DNA of 48,492 bases from an uncultured Lachnospiraceae bacterium (GCA_946403075.1 CAMIYN010000008.1:1-48492); one strand, 5' to 3'. Counted from the stretch's first letter, positions 26,351 through 35,527 are shown. Made by a program: numbers and translations. Notes: generated by a model from the sequence alone, not told the origin.

Positions 26351-27748
26351 ATGCCAAGTGTTAAGATTACAGAAACAATATTGAGAGATGCCCATCAAAG
26401 TATGATTGCGACAAGGATGCCGTATGAAGTAATGGAGCCTATTTTAGATGTAATGGATTCAGTGGGATATAATGCGGTAGAGTGCTGGGGTGGTGCAACC
26501 TTTGATGCTTGTTTGAGATTTTTAAAAGAAGACCCTTGGGTTAGACTTAGAAAATTAAAATCACATTTTAAAAATACAAAAATCCAAATGCTTTTTAGAG
26601 GTCAAAATATTTTAGGATATAATCATTATGCAGATGATGTTGTTGAATATTTTGTAAAAAAATCTGTTTCGAATGGAGTAGATATCATTAGAATTTTTGA
26701 TTGTTTAAATGATATTAGAAATTTAAAAACTGCAATAGATGCAAGTAAAAAAGAAGGTGCACATGTGCAAGTTGCATTTTCATATACTTTGGGGTCAGCA
26801 TATACAAATGAATACTGGTGTAAACTCGCAAAAGACATAGAGAATATGGGAGCAGATAGTATATGCATAAAAGATATGGCAGGACTACTTCTTCCCTATG
26901 AAACTGAAAAATTAATAAAGGAATTAAAGAAGAATGTAAAACTGCCAATAGAACTTCATACTCATTATACAAGTGGGATGGGTTCAATGACACTCATAAA
27001 GGCTGTCGAAGCAGGGGTTGATATTATAGATACTGCAATTTCATCATTAGCACTTGGTACAAGTCAACCAGCAACAGAAGTTATGGTAAAAGCATTTGAG
27101 GGGACAAAATATGATACAGGACTTGATATAGATAAATTAATAGAGATAGCAAAATATTTTAATGAATATCGAGATAAATGTTTAGCTGATGGATTATTAA
27201 ATCCAAAAGTTATGACAGTAAATGTAAATACTTTGAAGTATCAAGTGCCAGGTGGTATGCTTTCAAATTTAATAAAGCAATTAACAGATGCTGGAGCAAT
27301 TGATAGATTAAATGATGTTCTCGAAGAAATACCAAAAGTTAGAAAAGATTTTGGAGAGCCTCCACTTGTCACCCCATCATCACAAATTGTAGGAACTCAA
27401 GCTGTTATGAATGTTTTGAGTAATGAGAGATATAAAATAGTTCCAAAAGAGAGTAAAAAACTTGTAAAGGGTGAATTTGGAAAAACCATACTTGATATGG
27501 ATAAAAATGTGGTAAAAAAAATATTAGGAGATGAAAAACAAATTACTTGTAGACCTGCTGACAATATTAAGCCACAGTTAAAAGGTTTTGAAGAAGAGAT
27601 GAAAATGTATAAAGAACAAGATGAAGATGTTTTGACATATGCACTATTTCCAACTGTTGCAAAAGACTTTTTTGAATATAGGAGAGCAAAAAAAACTGGT
27701 ATTGATAAAAATTTATATGATAAAGAAAAAAATGTTTATCCTATATAA
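26351..27748 (+). CDS. OadA/PycB-type carboxyltransferase subunit without biotin domain (465 aa)
   Basis: This is the carboxyltransferase domain of oxaloacetate decarboxylase alpha subunit or pyruvate carboxylase subunit B. Landmarks are TETILRDAHQSMIATRM (8-24; Asp13 metal ligand), the WGGATFDACLRFL stretch, the MLFRGQNILGY loop and the metal site HTHYTSGMG. The family-specific PGGMLSNL and FGEPPLVTPSSQ follow. The protein ends soon after residue 450, without the biotinyl-carrier domain and its MKM motif, so it must use a separate biotin protein. No OadB, OadG or biotin carrier gene is in the window. AAGGAG precedes ATG 26351. It is followed by a strong bidirectional terminator. Confidence 0.9.
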   Translation: MPSVKITETILRDAHQSMIATRMPYEVMEPILDVMDSVGYNAVECWGGATFDACLRFLKEDPWVRLRKLKSHFKNTKIQMLFRGQNILGYNHYADDVVEYFVKKSVSNGVDIIRIFDCLNDIRNLKTAIDASKKEGAHVQVAFSYTLGSAYTNEYWCKLAKDIENMGADSICIKDMAGLLLPYETEKLIKELKKNVKLPIELHTHYTSGMGSMTLIKAVEAGVDIIDTAISSLALGTSQPATEVMVKAFEGTKYDTGLDIDKLIEIAKYFNEYRDKCLADGLLNPKVMTVNVNTLKYQVPGGMLSNLIKQLTDAGAIDRLNDVLEEIPKVRKDFGEPPLVTPSSQIVGTQAVMNVLSNERYKIVPKESKKLVKGEFGKTILDMDKNVVKKILGDEKQITCRPADNIKPQLKGFEEEMKMYKEQDEDVLTYALFPTVAKDFFEYRRAKKTGIDKNLYDKEKNVYPI

Positions 27749-27761
27749 AAATTCATAAAAT

Positions 27762-27795
27762 AAAAAAAGTATTGCTATTAAACAATACTTTTTTT
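27762..27795. terminator. Bidirectional intrinsic terminator
   Basis: A perfect 13-bp stem (AAAAAAAGTATTG with CAATACTTTTTTT) encloses the 8-base loop CTATTAAA. The A-run before the stem and the T-run after it allow termination in both directions, between the convergent OadA-like and 5'-nucleotidase genes. Confidence 0.92.
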
Positions 27796-27819
27796 ATTAC
27801 TTTAAATGTTAGACAATTA

Positions 27820-29496
27820 TTATTTTATAGTTATTCTACCTTCTCCATTAGGGTTTGAATAATTGCTTGTTCCCTCTGCTTTTAAATAATCTACGAGGAC
27901 ATCTACATCAGGCATTATTCTATCTTTTAGAACTTCACTTCCAACAAACATTGTAAAACCATCACCACCGTTCATTAACATATAATCGTGGCATGCAACA
28001 GTATAGTCCTTATTAATATCCAAGTCTTCTCCGCCAACTTTTATATCACTAACTCTATATTCTCCATCAACTTTTACAAAATTTCCTTTTTCATCAAGCA
28101 AAACTGCTGATGGCTTAGTTGTGTCTATTGTATAAGTTAAACCTGATACTTGTATAAACCCTCCATTTTCTTCTGGAAGTTTACTTGCACCAAGTTCAAG
28201 AGCATCTCTTACGATTGAACCCTTACATCTAATTAAGGTTGCCATATTATTAAATGGCATTACAGTTAAACAATCATTATAAGTAATATTTCCTTTTAAC
28301 AATGGTTTTCTAACACCACCACCATTCATAAACCCTATATCAGCATCTAGGACATATCTATATGCATCAGCACATAAATCACCGAGATTTGTTTCTTGTT
28401 TTCTCACAAGTCTTTCTTCTGTTTTTGCATCATGAGTCACTAAATCAATTTGATTATCTGGAACAATTATTTCAGTCAAGAGATTTGAAAATTGACTTTG
28501 TATATTTTTTATATATGCATCAATTTTTTGATCTTTTATAACATTTAATTTACCTTCGCCATCCATAATACTTACAGCTTCTTTTGGTATTATTTCAGCA
28601 TTAAAAGTTCCATCAGTTGAGATTGTGAGTTTACCTATGTTTTGTAATTTTGTTCCTGTTTGTGCTAATGTTATTTCTTTTCCATTTTTGTTTTTTACAG
28701 AATTAACAAAAGTTTCATGAGAGTGTCCATCAATTACCATATCTATGCCAGTAGTATTTTTGATTACTTCTGTAGATTTCCATCTATCAGTTGTGCCATC
28801 AATACCAAGATGTCCTACTAATATTACATAATCAACTCCTTCGCTTCTTGCATCATCAACTGCTGTTTGAATTGATTTATATAATGCCAATCCATTATTA
28901 TCTTCTGATAGTGAGTAGATATAATTTCCATTTTCATCTTGAAAATATTTTGGAGTTGATTTTGTGAAAGATTCAGGTGTAGTAGCACCGACAAAGGCAA
29001 TTTTTTTATTACCAAAAGTCATAATTTTATAAGGATTTAAAACAGGTTGATTTGTCCTTAAATCTATAAAGTTAGAACAAAAGATAATATTGTTTAAATC
29101 ATAGCAATTTGATAAAAAGTTTTCCATATTGTAATCAAACTCGTGGTTTCCAGGAATTACCATATCATAGCCAACTTGCTTAATTATATCTACCAAGAAT
29201 TTTCCTTTTGAAAGAGTACCAATAGGAGCACCTTGTGAAAAATCTCCAGCATCAACAAGTGCTACATAATTTCCTTCATCGAGCATTTGATTTTTGTAGT
29301 TAGAAAGTCCAGCATAACCTATGTTATCATCAACACCACAATGAACATCATTTGTAAAAAGAACCACTATATCTTTATCATTTGGTTCTATTTGAGTAGT
29401 AGTTGAAGTTTGGATTCTTGCGCAACCAAAAATCATTAATGAAATTAAAAATAGAGATAAAATTGCAGATAAAACTTTACTTTTAAATTGTCTCAT
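27820..29496 (-). CDS. 5'-nucleotidase / 2',3'-cyclic phosphodiesterase lipoprotein (558 aa)
   Basis: This is a surface nucleotidase. Its signal ends in a probable lipobox (LMIFGC, Cys25), so Lgt would lipidate it. The calcineurin-like metallophosphatase domain shows TNDVH (48-52), DAGD (82-85), GNHEFDY (116-122), VGHLG and GHSHE. The C-terminal 5_nucleotid_C domain (about 360-540) shows GDLCADAYRY and MNGGGVRKPLLKGNITY. It should hydrolyse extracellular nucleotides or cyclic nucleotides for nucleoside salvage. A strong AAGGAGG lies 27 bases from the ATG with a perfect palindrome between them, which is unusual. Confidence 0.92.
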   Translation of the reverse strand: MRQFKSKVLSAILSLFLISLMIFGCARIQTSTTTQIEPNDKDIVVLFTNDVHCGVDDNIGYAGLSNYKNQMLDEGNYVALVDAGDFSQGAPIGTLSKGKFLVDIIKQVGYDMVIPGNHEFDYNMENFLSNCYDLNNIIFCSNFIDLRTNQPVLNPYKIMTFGNKKIAFVGATTPESFTKSTPKYFQDENGNYIYSLSEDNNGLALYKSIQTAVDDARSEGVDYVILVGHLGIDGTTDRWKSTEVIKNTTGIDMVIDGHSHETFVNSVKNKNGKEITLAQTGTKLQNIGKLTISTDGTFNAEIIPKEAVSIMDGEGKLNVIKDQKIDAYIKNIQSQFSNLLTEIIVPDNQIDLVTHDAKTEERLVRKQETNLGDLCADAYRYVLDADIGFMNGGGVRKPLLKGNITYNDCLTVMPFNNMATLIRCKGSIVRDALELGASKLPEENGGFIQVSGLTYTIDTTKPSAVLLDEKGNFVKVDGEYRVSDIKVGGEDLDINKDYTVACHDYMLMNGGDGFTMFVGSEVLKDRIMPDVDVLVDYLKAEGTSNYSNPNGEGRITIK

Positions 29497-29504
29497 AATT
29501 CATT

Positions 29505-29530
29505 TTGTGTGTAAACACACTTTCCTCCTT
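29505..29530 (-). promoter_or_regulatory. Shine-Dalgarno separated from the nucleotidase start by a palindrome
   Basis: On the minus strand AAGGAGG (29530-29524) is followed by the palindrome GTGTGTTTACACAC (29520-29507) and then, ten bases on, ATG 29496. If the palindrome folds as a hairpin the effective spacing falls to roughly 13 bases. It could instead be an operator. A second inverted repeat, TATCACA-N12-TGTGATA, lies upstream at 29551-29576. Confidence 0.5.
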
Positions 29531-29589
29531 TAAATTTTTTATTTTAATAATATCACACACTATACTTTATGTGATAAAATTTGCAAAAA

Positions 29590-31416
29590 TTATTCAACTG
29601 TAACCGATTTTGCAAGGTTCCTTGGCTTATCAACATCTAAACCTTTTTCTAAACTTGTATAATATGCTATCAATTGTGTAATAATTGATACAGGAAAGAC
29701 AGCAAAACGATAATCAATATCTTTAATTGGAACTACAAATTTAGCTAAATCTTTTTTATATTCAAATTTTTCATTAATAATCAAAATGATTGCAGCCTCT
29801 CTTGCTTTTACTTCTTCAACATTTGATAGAAGTTTGCTACTAATATTTATATTTGTATCTATTGCTATTACAGGTATGCCTTGTGTGATTAGAGCAATTG
29901 TTCCATGTTTTAACTCACCTGCCGCATATGCATCTGTATGTATATAAGAAATTTCTTTTAGTTTCAATGCTCCTTCAAGAGATGATATATAATCTTGAAG
30001 TCTTCCTATATAAAAACAATCATTTTTAAATTTTAAAAATTTGGCAATCTCTTTGATGATTTTATCAGATGAAAAAGTATCAGTTATAATTTGTGGTATT
30101 AATTCCAAAGTTTTAGAAAAATTTATTAACTCATCTATTGTCATCATATTTTTCAGATAGGCAATTTTAGAAAATAATAAAAACAGAGTTGCTATTTGCA
30201 CTGTATATGCCTTGGTTGATGCCACCGCTATTTCAGGCCCTGCATTTGTAAAAATGCAAAAATCAGATTCTCTTGATATAGTAGATGATCGGACATTTAC
30301 AACTGATAAAATTTTTGCACCATAACTTTTTGCTAGACTTAGAGAAGCTATTGTATCAACTGTCTCACCAGACTGAGATATTGGTATTACGAGAGTATTT
30401 TTTGTAATCAAAGGCTCACTATATCTATATTCAGAAGCAACATAAGCTGTTATAGGAATTTTTATAATTGGAGAAAACACATTGCAAGCAACAAGTCCAG
30501 CATGTAATGCAGTCCCACAAGCCACAATTTGTATATTATCAATACTTTTTAAAAATTCATCTGTTATATTTTCTAAACTAAAGTCTGGGATGTGATTTTT
30601 TAAATGAGGTCTTATCGTATTTTCTAAAGCTTTTGGCTGCTCATAGATTTCTTTTATCATATAATGAGGATAGCCATCTTTCATTGTAGAATCATTACTC
30701 CAATTTAATTCACAAGGAGTAAGATTTATTCTTTCAAGATTATTAATATTATAAAATTTAATTTTATACTGCTCTAATTTAATTATGCTATCTTCTGGGA
30801 CAATATAGTATTCTTTACTATAGGGGATGAGAGCAGTTAAATCTGATGATATTATTGAGCCTATATTTGAAATTGTAGAAACAAGAGGATTTACTTTTCT
30901 TATCGCAAATATTTCGTTTGGTCTATCATCAAAAATCACACAAAAAGCATATGTTCCTTTTATTTCTTTTGACAATCTACTAATTGATACAAGTGGGTCA
31001 TTATTAGTTTCAGTATAAAACTTGTTTAAGATTATTGCAGCAATTTCAGTATCTGTGCTTGAAATTGTATTTTTAATATCATATTTATCTTTTAAACTAA
31101 TATAATTTTCTATAATTCCATTGTGAACTAGATTAACAAAACCCGATTTGTGTGGATGTGCATTTTCAATAGATACATTACCATGTGTTGCCCACCTTGT
31201 ATGGCCTATCCCACAATTAGATATAGATAGGTTTTTATCTATTAGTTTTTTCAAATTTTCAACTTTACCTACACATTTTATCGTTTCAACTTTATTTTTT
31301 TCATTAAAAAAAGAAACCCCCGAAGAATCATAGCCTCTATATTCAAGGGATTCTAAACCATCTATCAAAATTCTTTTTGAATCTATATTACCAGTAAAAC
31401 CAATTATTCCACACAT
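29590..31416 (-). CDS. glmS: Glutamine--fructose-6-phosphate aminotransferase (isomerizing)
   Basis: GlmS makes glucosamine-6-phosphate from fructose-6-phosphate and glutamine, the entry to UDP-GlcNAc and peptidoglycan. The N-terminal nucleophile is Cys2 (MCGIIGFTG). The glutaminase part has ESLEYRGYDSSGV and HTRWATHG. Two SIS sugar-isomerase domains follow (VACGTALHAGL, ISQSGETVDT), and the C-terminus DKPRNLAKSVTVE is canonical. The length of 608 residues is normal. The start has no Shine-Dalgarno. There is a long AT-rich leader with a long-range stem but no glmS ribozyme core that I can find. The gene is monocistronic on the minus strand. Confidence 0.97.
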   Translation of the reverse strand: MCGIIGFTGNIDSKRILIDGLESLEYRGYDSSGVSFFNEKNKVETIKCVGKVENLKKLIDKNLSISNCGIGHTRWATHGNVSIENAHPHKSGFVNLVHNGIIENYISLKDKYDIKNTISSTDTEIAAIILNKFYTETNNDPLVSISRLSKEIKGTYAFCVIFDDRPNEIFAIRKVNPLVSTISNIGSIISSDLTALIPYSKEYYIVPEDSIIKLEQYKIKFYNINNLERINLTPCELNWSNDSTMKDGYPHYMIKEIYEQPKALENTIRPHLKNHIPDFSLENITDEFLKSIDNIQIVACGTALHAGLVACNVFSPIIKIPITAYVASEYRYSEPLITKNTLVIPISQSGETVDTIASLSLAKSYGAKILSVVNVRSSTISRESDFCIFTNAGPEIAVASTKAYTVQIATLFLLFSKIAYLKNMMTIDELINFSKTLELIPQIITDTFSSDKIIKEIAKFLKFKNDCFYIGRLQDYISSLEGALKLKEISYIHTDAYAAGELKHGTIALITQGIPVIAIDTNINISSKLLSNVEEVKAREAAIILIINEKFEYKKDLAKFVVPIKDIDYRFAVFPVSIITQLIAYYTSLEKGLDVDKPRNLAKSVTVE

Positions 31417-31680
31417 TTAATCATTTAAATAACTATTATTATAACTATTTTTATAGAAATATTTAAAAATAGTATATTCTCATTTTAAAAAAAGATATAA
31501 AAGTTTAATAAAACTTCTAATTATACAAATTTTTAAAATTCATGGGAACTTCTAAATTTACATTTTTTAAAATTAAATTTTAAAAATCACTGAATAATGA
31601 AGTTCCATAGAAACCTTAGGCAAAATACTCTTTTTAGAGATTTCCTTATAATAATAATTAATATCTCCTTTTAAATATTA
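31417..31680 (-). ncRNA. Structured glmS leader, candidate cis-acting RNA
   Basis: Read on the minus strand, this 264-base gene-free stretch starts near a TATAAT box (31682-31677). It carries a small hairpin (CTCT-AAAA-AGAG, near 31645-31630). It also holds a long-range stem in which ATGGAACTTC (31608-31599) pairs with GAAGTTCCCAT (31553-31543), closing an AU-rich loop of about 45 bases. The remaining leader to glmS is AU-rich. A tiny frame of 11 codons (31608-31573) with AAGG six bases before it starts in the same stem. The glmS ribozyme sequences GCGCC and GACGAGG are absent. The nature of the element is unknown. Confidence 0.4.
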
Positions 31681-31712
31681 TAACACATAAATTTTATATT
31701 TTATATACAATA

Positions 31713-31741
31713 TTGAAAAAATAATTATAATATTATAAAAT
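31713..31741 (+). promoter_or_regulatory. Promoter of relA, probably giving a leaderless mRNA
   Basis: TTGAAA (31713-31718) and TAAAAT (31736-31741) are 17 bases apart. The -10 box ends six bases before the relA ATG (31748), so transcription should start at or next to the A of the start codon. A second TATAAT at 31726-31731 lacks a good -35 partner. No Shine-Dalgarno is seen. Confidence 0.55.
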
Positions 31742-31747
31742 GATAAA

Positions 31748-33982
31748 ATGGAAAATAGTGAAAATTCAAGCAAAACATTAAAAAATGCATTAAATAAAGA
31801 AGAATTATTTAAAATTCTTATTGATAAAATTAATTCGTATATGAATAATTGTGATTTTTCTTTGCTTAAAAAAGGGTATAAAAAAGCAAGCGAATTACAT
31901 TTAGGACAAAAGAGAAAAAGTGGTGAAGAATATATAATTCATCCACTAAGTGTGTGTATCATACTTGCTGACTTACATATGGATATGGAAACAATACTTG
32001 CAGGAATGTTGCATGACACTGTTGAAGATACAAATTATACAGTGAATGATGTTAAAAATGATTTTTCTGAAACTATTGCCATATTGGTTGATGGAGTTAC
32101 AAAATTAACAAAACTTAATATTTCCAATGATAAAGTTGAAGAGCAGGCAGAAAACTTGAGACATATGTTTCTAGCAATGTCAAAAGACATTAGAGTAATA
32201 ATAGTAAAATTGGCAGATAGACTTCATAACCTAAGGACACTTGAATATCAAACAAGAGAAAAACAAGAAGAGAAGGCATTGGAGACATTAGAAATATATA
32301 GTCCTATTGCAAATAGGCTTGGTATAAGTAAAATTAAAACTGAAATGGATGACTTGTCCCTTAGATATCTAAAACCAAAAGAATATGTTGAATTACAAAA
32401 GAGTATAAAAATAAGAAAAGATAAAAGGGAAACATTTATAAATAATGTGAGTTCATTTGTAAAACAAAAAATGAACGAGGCGAATATAGAAGTTGAGATT
32501 TATGGTAGAGTAAAAAATTTATTCAGTATTTACAAAAAAATGATAAACAAGCATAAAACTATTGATGAAATATATGATTTGTTTGCCATAAGAATTCTTG
32601 TAAATGATGTAAAAGATTGTTATGCTGCACTTGGTATAATTCACGAATTTTATACACCAATACCTGGTAGATTTAAAGATTATATTGCGATGCCAAAACC
32701 TAATAATTATAGGTCGCTACACACAACAGTTTTTGGAAAAGATACTATTCCTTTTGAAATACAGATTAGAACATATGAAATGCATAGAGTTGCTGAATAT
32801 GGTATAGCAGCTCATTGGCTTTATAAAGAAAAGGGAAATAGTGAAACTATCAGTGATGTTTCCGAACTAAATAAAATGAATTGGTTAAAAGACATTTTGG
32901 ATGTAAATAATAATGAAACAAATTCAGCAGAATTTTTAAAATTTGTAAAAAGTGATTTTGATTTATTTACCGAAAAAGTATATTGTTTTACTCCAAATGG
33001 GGATGTTATAACTTTGCCCTATGGGTCAACTCCGATTGATTTTGCATATATGATACATTCAGCAGTTGGGAATAAGATGGTTGGGGCGAAAGTTAATGAT
33101 GTGTTGGTCACTATTGATTATAAAATTAAAAATGGTGATAGGATAAGCATTATAACATCAGGTAATTCAAATGGACCTTCAAGAGATTGGTTAAATATAG
33201 TAAAAAGCCCACAGGCAAGAACAAAAATCCTTCATTGGTTCAAACAAGAGGGAAGAGAAAAAAATATTTCAATTGGGAAAGAACTTGTTGATAAATATTT
33301 AAAGTCAAAAAAATATAAGCAAGATGAGTTATTCAAATCAGAATATATAAAATCTGCTTGCAAAAAATTTACTTGCCAAACTCTTGATGACTTATATGCA
33401 ACAGTAGGGCATGGCGGCTTAAAAGAGAGTCAATTAGTTGCCAAATTAAAAGAAGAGTATGACAAGGAACATTTACAAAATATTACGGATGAGGATGTAT
33501 TAAAAAATCTTGGAAATGTAGATAATAGAGAAGATTATAAGAGAGGCGGAATAATAGTAAAAGGTGTAAAAGACTTGGCTGTTAGATATGGTAGATGCTG
33601 TAATCCTGTTCCAGGTGATGAGATTATAGGATTTGTAACAAGAGGTAGGGGAATAACAATTCATAGAACAGATTGTAAAAATATTATAGATCTACCTGAA
33701 TTTGAAAAGAATAGAATTATGCCAGCTACTTGGGAGTTAGATGGCAGTAGTAATTATGAAACTTCAATTAATATTTATTGTAATAATAGGCAGGGAATTT
33801 TGGTAGACATTTCAAAAATTTTTAATGAAAATAGTATTGATATAATGTCATTAGAGGGTAATACTGTAAAAGATAAAGTTATAATTAAAGTAAAATTTAA
33901 AATAAAAAATAAAAATGACATCGAAAATATAAAGAAAAAAATAATTAATATTAAAGATGTAGTTGATATAAAAAGAGTATAG
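31748..33982 (+). CDS. relA: Bifunctional (p)ppGpp synthetase/hydrolase RelA/SpoT (Rel)
   Basis: This enzyme makes and degrades the alarmone (p)ppGpp. The hydrolase HD motif is intact (His89-Asp90 in MLHDTVED), so hydrolysis is expected. The synthetase motif YRSLHTTVFG is at 321-330. A TGS domain (about 410-470, VYCFTPNGDVITLPYGSTPIDFAY), a Zn-finger/RIS region with CCNPVPGDEIIGFVTRGRG and a C-terminal ACT domain follow. The length of 744 residues is normal for the long Rel form. The gene is followed by cmk after 17 bases and is probably first in the relA-cmk-ispH-S1 operon, linking stringent response to nucleotide and isoprenoid supply. Confidence 0.96.
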   Translation: MENSENSSKTLKNALNKEELFKILIDKINSYMNNCDFSLLKKGYKKASELHLGQKRKSGEEYIIHPLSVCIILADLHMDMETILAGMLHDTVEDTNYTVNDVKNDFSETIAILVDGVTKLTKLNISNDKVEEQAENLRHMFLAMSKDIRVIIVKLADRLHNLRTLEYQTREKQEEKALETLEIYSPIANRLGISKIKTEMDDLSLRYLKPKEYVELQKSIKIRKDKRETFINNVSSFVKQKMNEANIEVEIYGRVKNLFSIYKKMINKHKTIDEIYDLFAIRILVNDVKDCYAALGIIHEFYTPIPGRFKDYIAMPKPNNYRSLHTTVFGKDTIPFEIQIRTYEMHRVAEYGIAAHWLYKEKGNSETISDVSELNKMNWLKDILDVNNNETNSAEFLKFVKSDFDLFTEKVYCFTPNGDVITLPYGSTPIDFAYMIHSAVGNKMVGAKVNDVLVTIDYKIKNGDRISIITSGNSNGPSRDWLNIVKSPQARTKILHWFKQEGREKNISIGKELVDKYLKSKKYKQDELFKSEYIKSACKKFTCQTLDDLYATVGHGGLKESQLVAKLKEEYDKEHLQNITDEDVLKNLGNVDNREDYKRGGIIVKGVKDLAVRYGRCCNPVPGDEIIGFVTRGRGITIHRTDCKNIIDLPEFEKNRIMPATWELDGSSNYETSINIYCNNRQGILVDISKIFNENSIDIMSLEGNTVKDKVIIKVKFKIKNKNDIENIKKKIINIKDVVDIKRV

Positions 33983-33999
33983 GAGGAAGTCTCAAAAAC

Positions 34000-34683
34000 A
34001 TGAGTTATAAAATTGCGATTGATGGGCCAGCTTCTGCTGGAAAGAGTACCATAGCAAAATTATTGTCAAAGGAATTAGGATATGTCTATATTGATACAGG
34101 GGCAATGTATAGAGCTCTTGCAGTATTTTTATTAGAAAACGAAATTGATATTAATGATGAAATATTAATTAAAAAAAATATTGAAAATGTTAATATTGAT
34201 ATTGATATTGAATATATAAATGGAGAACAAGTAGTAAAATTAAATGGGAAAAATGTAAATAAAAAAATCAGGTCAAGCCAAGTTAGTGATGCTGCATCAA
34301 AAATAAGTGTTTTTAAATGTGTGAGAGATAAATTACTTGTTTTACAGAGAAAACTTGCAAATGAGCAAAATTGTGTGATGGATGGGAGAGATATTGCATC
34401 AAATGTAATACCTGATGCAAATTTAAAAATTTTTTTAACTGCAAGTCTTGATTGTAGAGCAAATAGGAGATATAAAGAATATATAAAAAAAGGATTTAAG
34501 ACTACACTTGATGAAACAAAAAAAGAAATTAAAGAAAGAGATAATAGAGATATTAATAGAGCGAATAATCCATTAATAAAAGTTAGTGATGCACATTTAC
34601 TTGATACAACCAATATGGATATAGATGAAGTGCTTGATAAAATTTTAGAAATGTCAACGGGTGGATTTGATAATGGAAATTAA
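34000..34683 (+). CDS. cmk: Cytidylate kinase
   Basis: Cmk phosphorylates CMP/dCMP. The P-loop GPASAGKST is at 9-17, followed by YIDTGAMYRALA, the substrate-binding MDGRDIASNVIPDA (about 127-140) and the lid region RRYKEY...EIKERDNRD. The length of 227 residues is usual. AGGAGG lies about 13 bases before ATG 34000. The 3' end overlaps the ispH start by 11 bases. Confidence 0.96.
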   Translation: MSYKIAIDGPASAGKSTIAKLLSKELGYVYIDTGAMYRALAVFLLENEIDINDEILIKKNIENVNIDIDIEYINGEQVVKLNGKNVNKKIRSSQVSDAASKISVFKCVRDKLLVLQRKLANEQNCVMDGRDIASNVIPDANLKIFLTASLDCRANRRYKEYIKKGFKTTLDETKKEIKERDNRDINRANNPLIKVSDAHLLDTTNMDIDEVLDKILEMSTGGFDNGN

Positions 34684-35527
34684 AATAGCAAAACATGCAG
34701 GTTTTTGTTTTGGGGTAAAGAGAGCAATAGAAATTGTAGATAATTTAATTAGAGAAAAAAATAAAAGTCAAAACATTTATTCTGTAGGAGCAATTATTCA
34801 TAATGAAAATGTTATAAATGAGTATAAAAAAAATGGAATGATAATCATTGATGAAGATGAAGCAAAAAAATTAAAAAATGAAATAGTTATAATAAGAACT
34901 CATGGAATTGAAAAAGATATATATGATTTACTCATAAAAAACAATAATAAAGTAATTGATTTAACTTGTCCCTATGTAAAAAAAATTCATAATTTGGTTA
35001 TAGAATATGATAATAAAAATTATAATATTATAATTATTGGAGATAAGAATCATGCAGAAGTAAAAGGGATAGTTTCTTATGCTACAAAAGCCGTATCAGT
35101 TATAAGCGATGAAAAAGATATAGAAAATTTAAAAATTAGTAGAGATTTAAAAACTGTTGTTTTTTTTCAAACGACTTCAAATATTAAAAAAAGTAAAAAA
35201 TTAGTTGATATTTTAAAAAAATTATTTTATAATTGTTTGGTGGTAGATACTATATGCAAAGTTACTTTTGATAGGCAAAATGAAGTTTATGAATTATCAA
35301 AAAATTCGGATGTAATGTTAATTTTAGGAAGCAGTACATCATCAAATACGAAAAAATTGTATGATATTTCAATGTCAAATTGCGAGAGAAGTTATTTAAT
35401 AAATGATGTTGAAAGTTTAAAAAATCTTGATTTATCAAATGTTAATATTTTAAGTATTTGTACTGGAGCATCTACACCAAATGAGTTAATTGAGGAGATA
35501 GTTTTACATGCAAGAGCAAAGTTTTGA
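34673..35527 (+). CDS. ispH: 4-hydroxy-3-methylbut-2-enyl diphosphate reductase
   Basis: IspH makes IPP and DMAPP in the last step of the MEP pathway, using a [4Fe-4S] cluster held by Cys12, Cys99 and Cys195 here. Supporting residues are IIHN (His43), RTHG (His77), GDKNHAEVKG (His127, Glu129) and FFQTTSN. ATG 34673 is preferred over the in-frame GTG 34661 because GGGTGG lies eight bases upstream. It is a stand-alone IspH of 284 residues, whereas many Clostridia fuse IspH to an S1-domain protein. Here the S1 gene starts inside its 3' end. Confidence 0.95.
   Translation: MEIKIAKHAGFCFGVKRAIEIVDNLIREKNKSQNIYSVGAIIHNENVINEYKKNGMIIIDEDEAKKLKNEIVIIRTHGIEKDIYDLLIKNNNKVIDLTCPYVKKIHNLVIEYDNKNYNIIIIGDKNHAEVKGIVSYATKAVSVISDEKDIENLKISRDLKTVVFFQTTSNIKKSKKLVDILKKLFYNCLVVDTICKVTFDRQNEVYELSKNSDVMLILGSSTSSNTKKLYDISMSNCERSYLINDVESLKNLDLSNVNILSICTGASTPNELIEEIVLHARAKF

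Noticed and set aside
31417..31680. glmS ribozyme
   Set aside because: The cleavage-site GCGCC and the conserved GACGAGG and CGGCGG cores are missing on the minus strand.
34086..34613. Minus-strand 175-residue hydrophobic frame inside cmk
   Set aside because: Antisense of an AT-rich coding sequence; the hydrophobicity comes from complementing Asp/Glu/Lys/Asn codons.
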